Assembly: GCF_003112735.1 (NCBI RefSeq)
Contig: NZ_BFBR01000011.1
Coordinates: 45,490-109,489, forward strand
Origin: Candidatus Phycosocius bacilliformis
GTDB lineage: Bacteria > Pseudomonadota > Alphaproteobacteria > Caulobacterales > Aquidulcibacteraceae
DNA length: 64,000 nt
Direction: 5' to 3'
Shown here: positions 8,780-17,152 of the stretch, one piece after another
How positions within the stretch are numbered: position 1 is the first letter of the stretch
How the letters are laid out: every line of letters begins with the position of its first letter
Made by a program: the position numbers and the translations under genes
The notes under the pieces: generated by a model
What the model was told of the DNA's origin: nothing
The model's input: the letters and a program-made list of their open reading frames with translations, nothing else
The model's database searches: none

Positions 8780-10045
8780 ATGTTGCGCCGCGCCATGCAG
8801 ACACGCAGAAATCCCACGATTCAGTCCCGCAAGATCTGGTTTGGGCTGGCCTTGGCCAGTTCAATGGCTTTGGGGCTTGCCGGCTTGGTGGTTGCCCAAG
8901 ATAGCCGCAAGGTCGATATGGCCGCAGCAGCCAAAGCAGGCTTGGTTCCACTGCCTCCCCAGCCAGCAGGTGTGCCGTTTCCGACGGATACCTGGCCTCG
9001 TGGTCCCCTGCCCTCGGCCGCTTCCCCCGTCATTCAGCGCCAGTTGGATGCCGCCTTCTTGCGAACCGATGGGCCGATGGGGGAAACCCGCGCGGTCATC
9101 ATCGTCCAAGGCGGCCGGATCGTGGCAGAGCGCTATGGTCAGGGTTTTGATGAAAAGTCGAAGCTGGTGTCTTGGTCGATGGCCAAAAGTGTGACCGCCA
9201 GCTTGGTGGGCATTGCGGTGCTGGACGGCAAAATCAAGCTCGACCAGCCTTTGAATGAGCCACTCTGGGAAGATGGTGACCCGCGCCGTGCCATCACAAT
9301 CCGGCAGGCTCTGCACATGACGGATGGTCTGCGCTGGCGCGAAGACGGCTATGAAGACCCGATCACCAATGATGCCGCCAAAATGCTGTTCGGGCCGGGG
9401 CGGGAAAACATCGTTGATTATGTGGCAAGCAAACCCGTTGAGTTCGCCCCCGGTACGCATTGGCGCTACTCTTCCGGCACCACCAATTTAATCTCCGCCG
9501 CACTCAGTCGAGCTGTTGCCCAGCGTGATTTGCGTGATCCCACGGGGGCTGAGCGCTATCGCAATTTTATGTATGAGCGCCTATTCCGTCCGATTGGCAT
9601 GAATAATGTGGCGGTGGAGTTTGATCTGGCCGGCAATTTCTATGCCTCTTCCCTGATGCATGCCACGGCTCAGGACTGGGCGCGCTTTGGCCTGTTGCAC
9701 CTGCGTGACGGGGTATGGGACGGCAAGCGCATATTACCTGAAGGCTATGTTGATTTTTTGCGGACCCCGACGACGGCAGAAGGGGCAACAGCTTATGGGG
9801 CGCATTGGTGGTTGAGCCTGCCCAACCAACAGGGTTTGTTGAAAAAGGGCCCGTATGATTCCTTTGAGGCCCATGGGTTCCAAGGTCAGTGGATTGGCGT
9901 CATCCCCTCTAAGGACCTCGTCATTGTGCGGTTGGGCCTGATGCGCAGCGAATCAGGTTGGGAAGATCTGGGTGCTTGGGTTCAACCCATCGTGGATGCC
10001 TTTCCCACCAAGACTGCACCCACAGGTTCGTCAAATCCTGGCTGA
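8780..10045 (+). CDS. Serine hydrolase of the class C beta-lactamase/esterase family
   Basis: 421 residues with an N-terminal membrane or signal segment (about 17-40) ending near VVAQ, then a beta-lactamase-fold domain. The three active-site elements are visible: SMAK (SxxK nucleophile, in LVSWSMAKSVTASL), YSS within WRYSSGTTNL, and HGFQGQW in place of KTG. This pattern fits esterases and 6-aminohexanoate-dimer-hydrolase-like proteins rather than true beta-lactamases. It probably acts in the periplasm. AGAGG lies close before the ATG at 8780; ATG at 8795 is an alternative. Confidence 0.85.
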   Translation: MLRRAMQTRRNPTIQSRKIWFGLALASSMALGLAGLVVAQDSRKVDMAAAAKAGLVPLPPQPAGVPFPTDTWPRGPLPSAASPVIQRQLDAAFLRTDGPMGETRAVIIVQGGRIVAERYGQGFDEKSKLVSWSMAKSVTASLVGIAVLDGKIKLDQPLNEPLWEDGDPRRAITIRQALHMTDGLRWREDGYEDPITNDAAKMLFGPGRENIVDYVASKPVEFAPGTHWRYSSGTTNLISAALSRAVAQRDLRDPTGAERYRNFMYERLFRPIGMNNVAVEFDLAGNFYASSLMHATAQDWARFGLLHLRDGVWDGKRILPEGYVDFLRTPTTAEGATAYGAHWWLSLPNQQGLLKKGPYDSFEAHGFQGQWIGVIPSKDLVIVRLGLMRSESGWEDLGAWVQPIVDAFPTKTAPTGSSNPG

Positions 10046-10190
10046 TTCGCCTCCGAGCTAATTTCGCCCCCAAAACCCCCACATTGCGACCCAAGGGTTT
10101 CTTGTCGCATGCCTGAGCCTGTTTTGCGGGCACTTGGGCGGGTTTCACCCTTCATCTTGATGAAGAATCCCTTCCACGCCCGAACTGTTA

Positions 10191-10206
10191 TTAAGAGCTT
10201 GTTAAC
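10191..10206 (+). promoter_or_regulatory. CtrA-type binding site before nrdA
   Basis: The sequence TTAAGAGCTTGTTAAC is an exact match to the full CtrA consensus TTAA-N7-TTAAC. It lies about 250 bp upstream of the nrdA start. The same exact motif occurs before nrdB. Confidence 0.6.
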
Positions 10207-10259
10207 TGAAAAACGCATTTTCGGTGAAAAACACCATTGACCCGGGAAACGGGGCACAG

Positions 10260-10275
10260 CCACTATATATGGTGT
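10260..10275 (+). promoter_or_regulatory. NrdR box before nrdA
   Basis: CCACTATATATGGTGT matches an ideal NrdR palindrome (ACACTATATATAGTGT) at 14 of 16 positions. NrdR represses ribonucleotide reductase genes and usually binds two boxes about 31-32 bp apart; I see only weak resemblance at the expected second position. About 180 bp upstream of the nrdA ATG. Confidence 0.6.
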
Positions 10276-10453
10276 CTTCCTGAGGGGGTGGGCGCAAAGT
10301 CTAGGCAGAAGGCCAGAACCCGACATCGCTGTGCAAAAATGTGATTTGCGCGCGAGAACCTGTGAGCAGGGCCCAAATTGGGGCTGTTCAAAGGCGGAGG
10401 AATCGGGTGTTCTGGACGGCTGACAGGCTGGACAAAAATTGGGAGCGGAAAGA

Positions 10454-12355
10454 ATGAACGGGAATGATGCAGCGACTGCCAATGCCATTGAAGCTGTCGC
10501 CAGTGCAGCGCCGGCAATCGCACGGCGGGCAGTGCATCGGGGCAAACCCAAAGCCGTTCAATTGCGCATCGTTGAAAGTGTTAAGGTCGACCGGTCGCGC
10601 GACGCGCTCTTGACTGACTTTGGCAAAACCACGCTGGAAGATCGCTATCTTCTGCAGGGCGAAAGCTATCAGGACATGTTCGCCCGGGTCGCCACCGCCT
10701 ATGCCGACGACATTGCCCACGCCCAGCGCCTGTATGATTATATCTCCAAATTGTGGTTCATGCCTGCCACACCAGTCTTGTCCAATGGCGGGGCTGAGCG
10801 CGGTCTGCCGATCTCGTGCTTCCTCAATTCGGTGGACGACAGTCTCGACGGCATCGTGTCGTCTTGGAATGAAAATGTCTGGCTGGCCTCCAATGGCGGT
10901 GGGATCGGAACCTATTGGGGCAATGTGCGCTCTATCGGGGAAAAGATTGGGGCCAATGGCCATACCAGCGGCATCATTCCTTTCATTCGGGTGATGGACT
11001 CACTGACATTGGCGATTTCGCAAGGATCACTGCGCCGTGGGTCGGCGGCGGTTTATCTCGATGTCCATCATCCCGAGATCGAAGAGTTTCTGGAAATCCG
11101 CAAACCATCGGGCGATTTCAACCGCAAGAGCCTGAACTTGCACCATGGAATCAACATCACCGACGCCTTCATGGAGGCGGTGCGCACCGATGACGAGTTT
11201 GAGCTTTTGAGCCCCAAGACCCAAGACGTGGTTCGCAAGGTCAAGGCGCGCAAGATCTGGCAGAAAATCCTCGACCTCCGCCTGCAAACCGGCGAGCCGT
11301 ATCTGCTGTTCGTTGATACGGTGAACAAGGCGATGCCGGCTCACCAGCGCAAACTGGGCTTTAAAGTTCGCCAGTCCAATCTGTGCAGCGAAATCATGCT
11401 GCACACGGGGCGGGATCATTTGGGCAAGGACCGCACTGCCGTGTGTTGCTTGTCCTCGCTCAATGCCGAAACCTATTTGGAATGGAAGGACGACCCCAAC
11501 TTTATCGAGGACGTGTTCCGTTTCCTCGACAATGTGTTGGAAGACTTCATCCAGCGGGCACCTGATGAGATGGAGCGCGCCACCTATTCGGCCTTCCGGG
11601 AGCGCTCAGTCGGCCTTGGGATCATGGGGCTGCATTCCTTCCTGCAATCGCAAGGCGTTCCATTTGAAAGCGCGATGGCGAAAAGCTGGAACATGCGCAT
11701 CTTTAAGCAGGTGCGGCAGGCTGCCGATGCAGCGTCGGTGAAATTGGCACAAGAGCGTGGGCCTTGCCCCGATGCGGCAGAGCAAGGCGTGATGGCCCGC
11801 TTCACCCACAAGCTGGCGATTGCGCCAACGGCGTCAATCTCAATCATCTGCGGCGGGACCAGCGCCGGGATCGAACCCATCCCGGCCAATATCTATACCC
11901 ACAAGACCTTGTCGGGCTCGTTCTCGGTCAAAAATCCCTATCTGGCCAAATTGCTGGAAAGCAAGGGTGCCAATAATGATGCGACCTGGACCTCGATCTT
12001 GGAGAATGAGGGCTCGGTCCAGCATCTTGAGTGCCTGACGGATCTGGAAAAGTCGGTCTATAAGACCGCATTTGAGCTGGATCAGCGTTGGGTGATTGAA
12101 TTGGCGGCGGATCGCACGCCCTATATCTGCCAGGGCCAGAGCTTGAACGTCTTTATCCCCGGCGATGTGGACAAGTGGGACCTGCACATGCTGCATTGGA
12201 CGGCATGGGAAAAGGGCATCAAGAGCCTGTATTATTGCCGCTCGAAGTCCGTCCAGCGCGCCCAGATCGCAGGCTCAACCCAAAAGGGCGAGGATGTGGT
12301 TGATATGGCGGGCAGCGCGCCCACCAATTATGACGAGTGCTTGGCCTGCCAATAG
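10454..12355 (+). CDS. nrdA: Ribonucleoside-diphosphate reductase alpha subunit (class I)
   Basis: A 633-residue catalytic subunit that reduces ribonucleotides to deoxyribonucleotides. Visible features are the PATPVLSNGG and CFLNSV segments with an active-site cysteine, NLCSEI, the CCLSSLN segment with the second cysteine, and a C-terminal CLACQ (CxxC) for re-reduction. The protein is shorter than ATP-cone-bearing NrdA (about 750): the first 100 residues do not look like an ATP cone, so allosteric overall-activity control seems absent. The ATG at 10454 has GGAG eight bases upstream. nrdB lies 1.4 kb downstream behind two unrelated genes. Confidence 0.93.
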   Translation: MNGNDAATANAIEAVASAAPAIARRAVHRGKPKAVQLRIVESVKVDRSRDALLTDFGKTTLEDRYLLQGESYQDMFARVATAYADDIAHAQRLYDYISKLWFMPATPVLSNGGAERGLPISCFLNSVDDSLDGIVSSWNENVWLASNGGGIGTYWGNVRSIGEKIGANGHTSGIIPFIRVMDSLTLAISQGSLRRGSAAVYLDVHHPEIEEFLEIRKPSGDFNRKSLNLHHGINITDAFMEAVRTDDEFELLSPKTQDVVRKVKARKIWQKILDLRLQTGEPYLLFVDTVNKAMPAHQRKLGFKVRQSNLCSEIMLHTGRDHLGKDRTAVCCLSSLNAETYLEWKDDPNFIEDVFRFLDNVLEDFIQRAPDEMERATYSAFRERSVGLGIMGLHSFLQSQGVPFESAMAKSWNMRIFKQVRQAADAASVKLAQERGPCPDAAEQGVMARFTHKLAIAPTASISIICGGTSAGIEPIPANIYTHKTLSGSFSVKNPYLAKLLESKGANNDATWTSILENEGSVQHLECLTDLEKSVYKTAFELDQRWVIELAADRTPYICQGQSLNVFIPGDVDKWDLHMLHWTAWEKGIKSLYYCRSKSVQRAQIAGSTQKGEDVVDMAGSAPTNYDECLACQ

Positions 12356-12367
12356 GCGGCCGGGCGC

Positions 12368-13114
12368 TTAGTGTTTTTCCACCTGCCCTACAATCGCAAT
12401 CTTATTCACCCGCGCAAAATGCAGGAATGAGCCCATCGGGAATTCGGTCCAGCCTCTCTGGCTGGTGTCGAGCCCCAAGGCCTGTGCGACATCGAACACA
12501 TAATCCTGACAGCCAAAGGTCTTGCCCCGGTCGGGGCCGATCAGGGCCGGGCGTAACCGGTAGCGTGTTTCGCCGCGCCAGCGCCGATCCACAACAAGGG
12601 CTGCCTGATAGCGGGCCTCATCAACGCGGACATGGACTTGCAAATGCCGCCACCAGCCATCATCAACCTTCATCAGGCCGGGGACGAAGTCCTGCCCGGT
12701 CACAGCGCCCCAGGGCAGGATGAGGGCGGCGGCCATGGCCCTAATCGCCTCAAGCTGATCATGTGCATAATAGCCCGCCTCGCGTGTGCCAGGCTTTGCC
12801 AGTGGCGGTGTGTCTGGCCATTCAAGCCACAAATGGCCGATAAAATCGCCTTTGGACGGGGTCGGCTTGGTGGCGATGATGGTGATGATGCGACCCGGCG
12901 TTGACTTGTCTTGCCGCAAATCAAGGGTAGCCGCACGCGGTACGGGTTCAATCGGTGCGTAATAGGAGCGCATCCAAGCGGCCACTACCATGCCGAGATT
13001 TAGGCAAATCCAACTCAGAATGATCAAACTGATCAGTAGCAGGGGGCGCCGTCGCCACTGGGTGATTGCGTTACCACGACTATCTGTGGCAGTGTTTTGC
13101 CATGTATGTTTCAC
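12368..13114 (-). CDS. Membrane-anchored hypothetical protein
   Basis: About 248 residues from a GTG at 13114, with one membrane segment near residues 25-46 (LLLISLIILSWICLNLGMVV) and a long non-cytoplasmic region containing GHLWLEWPD, a tryptophan-rich stretch and GCQDYVFD near the C-terminus. Starting further upstream would need a TTG and would run deeper into the divergent acetyltransferase gene. Unrecognised family; the GCQDY motif with nearby histidines resembles peptidase-like DUF proteins, but this is weak. Convergent with nrdA, ending 12 bp after it. Confidence 0.6.
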   Translation of the reverse strand: MKHTWQNTATDSRGNAITQWRRRPLLLISLIILSWICLNLGMVVAAWMRSYYAPIEPVPRAATLDLRQDKSTPGRIITIIATKPTPSKGDFIGHLWLEWPDTPPLAKPGTREAGYYAHDQLEAIRAMAAALILPWGAVTGQDFVPGLMKVDDGWWRHLQVHVRVDEARYQAALVVDRRWRGETRYRLRPALIGPDRGKTFGCQDYVFDVAQALGLDTSQRGWTEFPMGSFLHFARVNKIAIVGQVEKH

Positions 13115-13602
13115 TGCGACCTGCCACGCTCGACGATGCGGCTGCCATTCAAGCAATCTATGCGCATCATGTCAAAACGGGCACTGGCACTTTTGAGATT
13201 GAACCTCCATCGCTGAGCGAGATGACCGCGCGGATGGTCAAGATTGCGGCGCGCGGCAGCCCTTGGTTGGTGGCGTGTGACGGCACCGGCCACGTGTTGG
13301 GATATGCCTATGCTGGTCCGTTTCGCGAGCGGCCAGCCTATGATTGCACGGTCGAGGACTCGGTTTATGTCGCTCAAAACGCCATGGGCCATGGGATTGG
13401 CCGGGCCCTTTTAAGTGAGCTGATCCAGCAATGTACTGCCAAGGGTTATAGCCAGATGCTGGCGGTAATTGGTGACAGCGACAATCATGCCTCAATCAGC
13501 CTTCACCGGGCGATGGGCTTTGCGCATGTCGGGGTGCTGCGCCATGTTGGCCAGAAGTTCGGGCGCGAGCTTGATGTCGTAATCTTGCAAAAAAGTCTGT
13601 GA
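13102..13602 (+). CDS. GNAT acetyltransferase, phosphinothricin N-acetyltransferase-like
   Basis: A 166-residue GNAT protein. The acetyl-CoA-binding loop is GHGIGRALLSELI (motif A), preceded by the VEDSVYVA strand, and the C-terminus has SLHRAMGFAHVGVLRHVGQKFGRELD, a hallmark of the PAT/MnaT subgroup that acetylates phosphinothricin or methionine sulfone/sulfoximine. The ATG at 13102 is preferred over one 12 codons upstream because the family begins with an xxxRPAT strand. Confidence 0.82.
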   Translation: MYVSLRPATLDDAAAIQAIYAHHVKTGTGTFEIEPPSLSEMTARMVKIAARGSPWLVACDGTGHVLGYAYAGPFRERPAYDCTVEDSVYVAQNAMGHGIGRALLSELIQQCTAKGYSQMLAVIGDSDNHASISLHRAMGFAHVGVLRHVGQKFGRELDVVILQKSL

Positions 13603-13651
13603 ACAACACCAGAGAATCAGGCCAAGCCTATTTCGTGTTTCACCGATCTTG

Positions 13652-13667
13652 TTAAGCTGGTCTTAAC
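13652..13667 (+). promoter_or_regulatory. CtrA-type binding site before nrdB
   Basis: TTAAGCTGGTCTTAAC is an exact TTAA-N7-TTAAC match, about 60-75 bp upstream of the nrdB ATG. It pairs with the identical motif class before nrdA. Confidence 0.6.
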
Positions 13668-13674
13668 CATGCGG

Positions 13675-13722
13675 CCATCTATATCTAGGGGCGCAGATCG
13701 CAACACACACACGATATGGGGG
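13675..13722 (+). promoter_or_regulatory. Possible pair of degenerate NrdR boxes before nrdB
   Basis: CCATCTATATCTAGGG (13675-13690) and ACACACGATATGGGGG (13707-13722) each resemble an NrdR box half or core, and their starts are 32 bp apart, the spacing expected for a pair. Both are imperfect. The second would overlap the ribosome-binding site. Confidence 0.35.
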
Positions 13723-13728
13723 CATAGA

Positions 13729-14772
13729 ATGGCATTTGGTGATCAGGGAAAGATGATTGGACTGGTAACGCCGTCGCACAGCTACAAACCGTTCCGTTAT
13801 CCCTGGGCCTATGATTTCTGGAAACGCCAGCAGCAAGTCCACTGGTTGCCCGAGGAAGTGCCACTGGGTGAGGATTGCAAGGATTGGGCAACGCGCCTCA
13901 ATGATAATGAGCGCAATCTGTTGACTCAGATTTTCCGCTTTTTCACCCAATCCGACGTCGAAGTGAATGATAATTACATGGAGCGTTACGCCCGTGTATT
14001 CAAACCGACCGAAATCAAGATGATGCTGTCGGCCTTCTCCAATATCGAGACGGTGCATATCGCGGCCTATGCCTTGTTGCTGGAAACCATCGGCATGCCC
14101 GATTCGGAATTCTCCGCCTTCATGGAATATGAGGCGATGCGCGACAAACATACCTATATGCAGGATTTTGGCGTCGATACCGAAGAAGATGTGCTGCGGA
14201 CCTTGGCCATGTTTGGCGGCTTTACCGAAGGCCTGCAGCTATTTGCCTCGTTTGCCATGCTGATGAATTTCCCCCGCTTTAACAAGATGAAGGGGATGGG
14301 CCAGATTGTGTCGTGGTCTGTGCGCGATGAAAGCCTGCATTGCGAGGGCATCGTCAAACTGTTCCATACCTATGCCCGTGAGACCGGCAAATTGAGCGCC
14401 TCGGTCAAAGACGACATCGTTGATTGCTGCAAGACTGTGGTGAAGCTGGAAGACAAGTTTATCGATCTGGCGTTCGAAATGGGTCCTGTTCAAGGCATGG
14501 TGCCAGCGGATATCAAGTCCTACATCCGCTATATTGCCGATTGGCGTCTGTCCCAGCTCGAATTGCCCACCATTTACGGCATTACTGAGCATCCGCTGCC
14601 GTGGTTGAGCCCGCTGCTCAACGGCGTGGAACACGCCAATTTCTTTGAGGCCCGTGCCACTGAATATTCAAAGGGCGCGACCAAGGGCGACTGGCATGGT
14701 GAGGATGGTGTGTGGTCGATGTTTGATCGCATGCTGGAGAAGCGGTCCAAGGAATCTGAGCTGCTCGACTGA
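13729..14772 (+). CDS. nrdB: Ribonucleoside-diphosphate reductase beta subunit (class I)
   Basis: A 347-residue radical-generating subunit. Diiron ligands are seen in DVEVNDNYMERY and in SNIETVHIAAY, where E-x2-H is followed four residues after the histidine by the tyrosine expected to carry the radical; later ligands lie in SFAMLMNFPRF/RDESLHCEG (E-x2-H). The ATG at 13729 has GGGGG six bases upstream; an upstream ATG at 13669 is unlikely because it would precede the regulatory boxes. A strong terminator follows. Confidence 0.93.
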   Translation: MAFGDQGKMIGLVTPSHSYKPFRYPWAYDFWKRQQQVHWLPEEVPLGEDCKDWATRLNDNERNLLTQIFRFFTQSDVEVNDNYMERYARVFKPTEIKMMLSAFSNIETVHIAAYALLLETIGMPDSEFSAFMEYEAMRDKHTYMQDFGVDTEEDVLRTLAMFGGFTEGLQLFASFAMLMNFPRFNKMKGMGQIVSWSVRDESLHCEGIVKLFHTYARETGKLSASVKDDIVDCCKTVVKLEDKFIDLAFEMGPVQGMVPADIKSYIRYIADWRLSQLELPTIYGITEHPLPWLSPLLNGVEHANFFEARATEYSKGATKGDWHGEDGVWSMFDRMLEKRSKESELLD

Positions 14773-14796
14773 TTTGAGCGGCAGTCTCCAATCCTG

Positions 14797-14827
14797 AACG
14801 CAGGTCTGGGATCACCAGGCCTGCGTT
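14797..14827 (+). terminator. Intrinsic terminator after nrdB
   Basis: A 13-bp stem (AACGCAGGTCTGG pairing with CCAGGCCTGCGTT, one G-U pair), loop GATCA, followed by TGTCATTTTT. It lies 25 bp after the nrdB stop. Confidence 0.85.
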
Positions 14828-14971
14828 TGTCATTTTTGCCGGGTAGACGGCAGGATGGGTCGGCACCTCTTGCCGGGCCGGTCAACCTGGCCGCGCACAT
14901 GCCCTATGTTCTGGGCCATTCTGACTGGCACGCGACTTGAAGGGGACCCTGTCGAAAGGATGACCTTCGAC

Positions 14972-15190
14972 ATGCGGCTTGATCTTGTTGGCCTCGACAG
15001 CCTAACCCAGATTGCCTGGGCCTTGGTGGACACCCATGGTGAAGATGCGGTGGCCATTGCCGACCGCACCATCACAGATCTGGAAAGCGAAGGCTCAAAA
15101 CCTGTTGCTGATGCCTGGCGTGGGCTGCGCGCCCTGCTGGAAGATGCGCTCAATGGTCGGCTGGGACGACAAACCCCAACCATCCATTGA
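14972..15190 (+). CDS. Small hypothetical protein
   Basis: About 72 residues, mostly helical and acidic, with the segments DSLTQIAWALVDTHGEDAV and WRGLRALLEDALNGR. An AAAGGA lies 11 bases before this ATG; an in-frame ATG four codons earlier is also possible. Codon use resembles the neighbours, which supports a real gene. It is convergent with the symporter gene, 12 bp away. Family not recognised. Confidence 0.55.
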   Translation: MRLDLVGLDSLTQIAWALVDTHGEDAVAIADRTITDLESEGSKPVADAWRGLRALLEDALNGRLGRQTPTIH

Positions 15191-15202
15191 AGGCAAATGG
15201 CC

Positions 15203-16795
15203 CTAACGCCACACCCAGACCAGAACGGCCGTGATGCCAATCAAGACAAGCGCCTGTAGCCGGTAATTCTGCCACAGCGGCTGGGTGCGCAAATGGGCGG
15301 TTTCGGCGTCATAGTCAGCCTTTTTCCACATCAAGGTCTCAATCTGATCAAGTGATGGGGCTGGGGCTAAGAATGAACCAGCCACCACGCCTGCCAAGGC
15401 AACCGCGAAAATCACACAGGCCGCGATGAGAAAATGCATATTCAGCGTTTCAGTCACCGCGATGACGATGAAGAGATAAATGCCGGTTGCGGTACCAAGT
15501 ACAAGGCCGATGCGTGCACCTGTGGCATTCGCCCGCTTCCAGAACAAGCCCGCTAAGAATAAGGCGACAATAGGCGGTACGGCATAGGCCAAGACGGCTT
15601 GGATATATTGCCACAACGAATCGGCGTGTTTTTCGATCACCGGTATCCAAGCAATTGACAGCACCATCAGCACCAAAGTGGCGATCCTGCCAATGCGCAC
15701 CAAAGCTGCCTGGCTGAGGGTTGGTGCCAGTTTGCGGGCAAAGTCCATTGTCACCAGCGTGGAGGCTGAGTTGAAGGTTGAGGCAATTGAACTCATGATG
15801 GCGGCCAAAAACCCCGCGATTACAATCCCAACAATGCCAACAGGCAGAAGATCAAAGATCAGGGTCGGATAAACCATGTCACCCTTTTCCAGATTGGGAT
15901 AAATCAGAATGGCCGCAGTGCCCGGCAGAACCATCAGAAATAGGATGGGTAGTTTGAGTACCCCGGCAAACAGGCTGCCCCAACGGCCATGGTCCAGCGT
16001 CTTGGCACTCATCACCCGCTGGGCCATGAATTGATTGGTACACCAGAAATAAAACCCCAAAAGAGGCACGCCGGTGATCAGGCCAAACCACGGCACCCCG
16101 GGATCATCATTAGGGCGGATCAGGCTGAGTTTTTCAGGATCGACTTGGCTCATAACCTGATTCCAACCACCGGCTTTGTCGAAGGCAAAATAGGCGATGA
16201 ACACCGAGGCCCCCAAGAGAAGCACAGTCTGGACCACTTCAGTCACCATCACGGCGCGCAAACCACCCAAAGCCGTATAAAGCCCAGCCGTGACCGCCAG
16301 AATCGCGGCAATTTCCCACAATGCCAGACTGGGGAATAACAGCTTAAACAGGATGGCACCGCCAAACAGGGTCGACGCGGTATCAACCACAATATTGAGG
16401 AAAATCGTCAAGCCGGAGAAGTAGAGCCGGATTGAGCCAGAATAACGCCGCTCAAGAAATTCCGGCATTGTGTAGACTTGGCTACGCAGCACGGCCGGCA
16501 GCACAAAGATACAATAAATCGCCAGAATGACCGTGGCCATCCATTCGTAATTGAATACGGAAATCCCGATCGTATAGGCAGCCCCGGCCAGACCAATCAG
16601 CGTTGTTGCCGAAATATTGGAACCAATCAGTGCCAGTCCAATGGTCGGCCACGTCGCGGCGCGCGATGCGAGGAAGTAATCCTTGGCGTCGGTCTGCCCG
16701 CGGGACGCAATTAATCCCAGCAGAATGATGCCTGCCAGATAGCCAAACACGATGATCCAGTCCAAACCGGCCATTGAGGCCTGTAGCGTGTCCAT
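15203..16795 (-). CDS. Sodium:solute symporter (SSS family, SGLT-like)
   Basis: 530 residues with about 14 hydrophobic segments. The first helix is followed by DYFLASRAATWPTIGLALIGSN, and an SSIASTFNSASTLVTMDF stretch near the middle carries the serines typical of the sodium-binding site in the SSS family. The pattern is closest to SGLT-type sugar or inositol transporters rather than proline or pantothenate carriers, but the substrate is not determined. The ATG at 16795 has GGGGGA upstream. Monocistronic as far as can be seen. Confidence 0.88.
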   Translation of the reverse strand: MDTLQASMAGLDWIIVFGYLAGIILLGLIASRGQTDAKDYFLASRAATWPTIGLALIGSNISATTLIGLAGAAYTIGISVFNYEWMATVILAIYCIFVLPAVLRSQVYTMPEFLERRYSGSIRLYFSGLTIFLNIVVDTASTLFGGAILFKLLFPSLALWEIAAILAVTAGLYTALGGLRAVMVTEVVQTVLLLGASVFIAYFAFDKAGGWNQVMSQVDPEKLSLIRPNDDPGVPWFGLITGVPLLGFYFWCTNQFMAQRVMSAKTLDHGRWGSLFAGVLKLPILFLMVLPGTAAILIYPNLEKGDMVYPTLIFDLLPVGIVGIVIAGFLAAIMSSIASTFNSASTLVTMDFARKLAPTLSQAALVRIGRIATLVLMVLSIAWIPVIEKHADSLWQYIQAVLAYAVPPIVALFLAGLFWKRANATGARIGLVLGTATGIYLFIVIAVTETLNMHFLIAACVIFAVALAGVVAGSFLAPAPSLDQIETLMWKKADYDAETAHLRTQPLWQNYRLQALVLIGITAVLVWVWR

Positions 16796-16982
16796 GCTTT
16801 TCCCCCTCATCGCAGGCTCTGGCTGGGCCCTTTGACTGACCCGACCCACCTCTTCTTACGATCACGCTAAAGTGAGCAAACCGGTTCGACAACCGTGTCA
16901 GGTGAGAATTGGCAGCCGATCCGACTTTGACTTGACCTTGCGCCCGCGACTGGGGAATAGTGGCTCGGATCCAGAGGGTCAC

Positions 16983-17111
16983 ATGGACCCCATCTTTGCC
17001 GGCCTGCCACTGTGGGCCATTCTGCTTTATGTTTTGGCCGGCCTTTTCTTTGGCACTCGATCGGTACGAAACTCGGCGTCATTTGGTGGTGGACGAGGCC
17101 AACGCCATTGA
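16983..17111 (+). CDS. Possible 42-residue membrane peptide
   Basis: A short frame with one hydrophobic segment (LPLWAILLYVLAGLFFGTRS) and an AGAGGG five bases before the ATG. It sits in the 357-bp gap between the symporter and solute-binding protein genes, which otherwise holds nothing I can name. Too short to be sure that it is translated. Confidence 0.25.
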   Translation: MDPIFAGLPLWAILLYVLAGLFFGTRSVRNSASFGGGRGQRH

Positions 17112-17152
17112 AACGGCCTATAGTCGAGCGGCTTATGCAGCAGATCTCGAAA

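Larger units (their letters stand above)
10046..10453 (+). other. Long upstream region of nrdA
   Basis: A 408-bp stretch with no convincing gene. It contains a perfect TTAA-N7-TTAAC motif (10191-10206) and an NrdR-box-like motif (10260-10275), both annotated separately, and GAATC (CcrM-type GANTC) sites. A weak hairpin near 10083-10110 may end transcription of the serine hydrolase gene. Confidence 0.6.
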
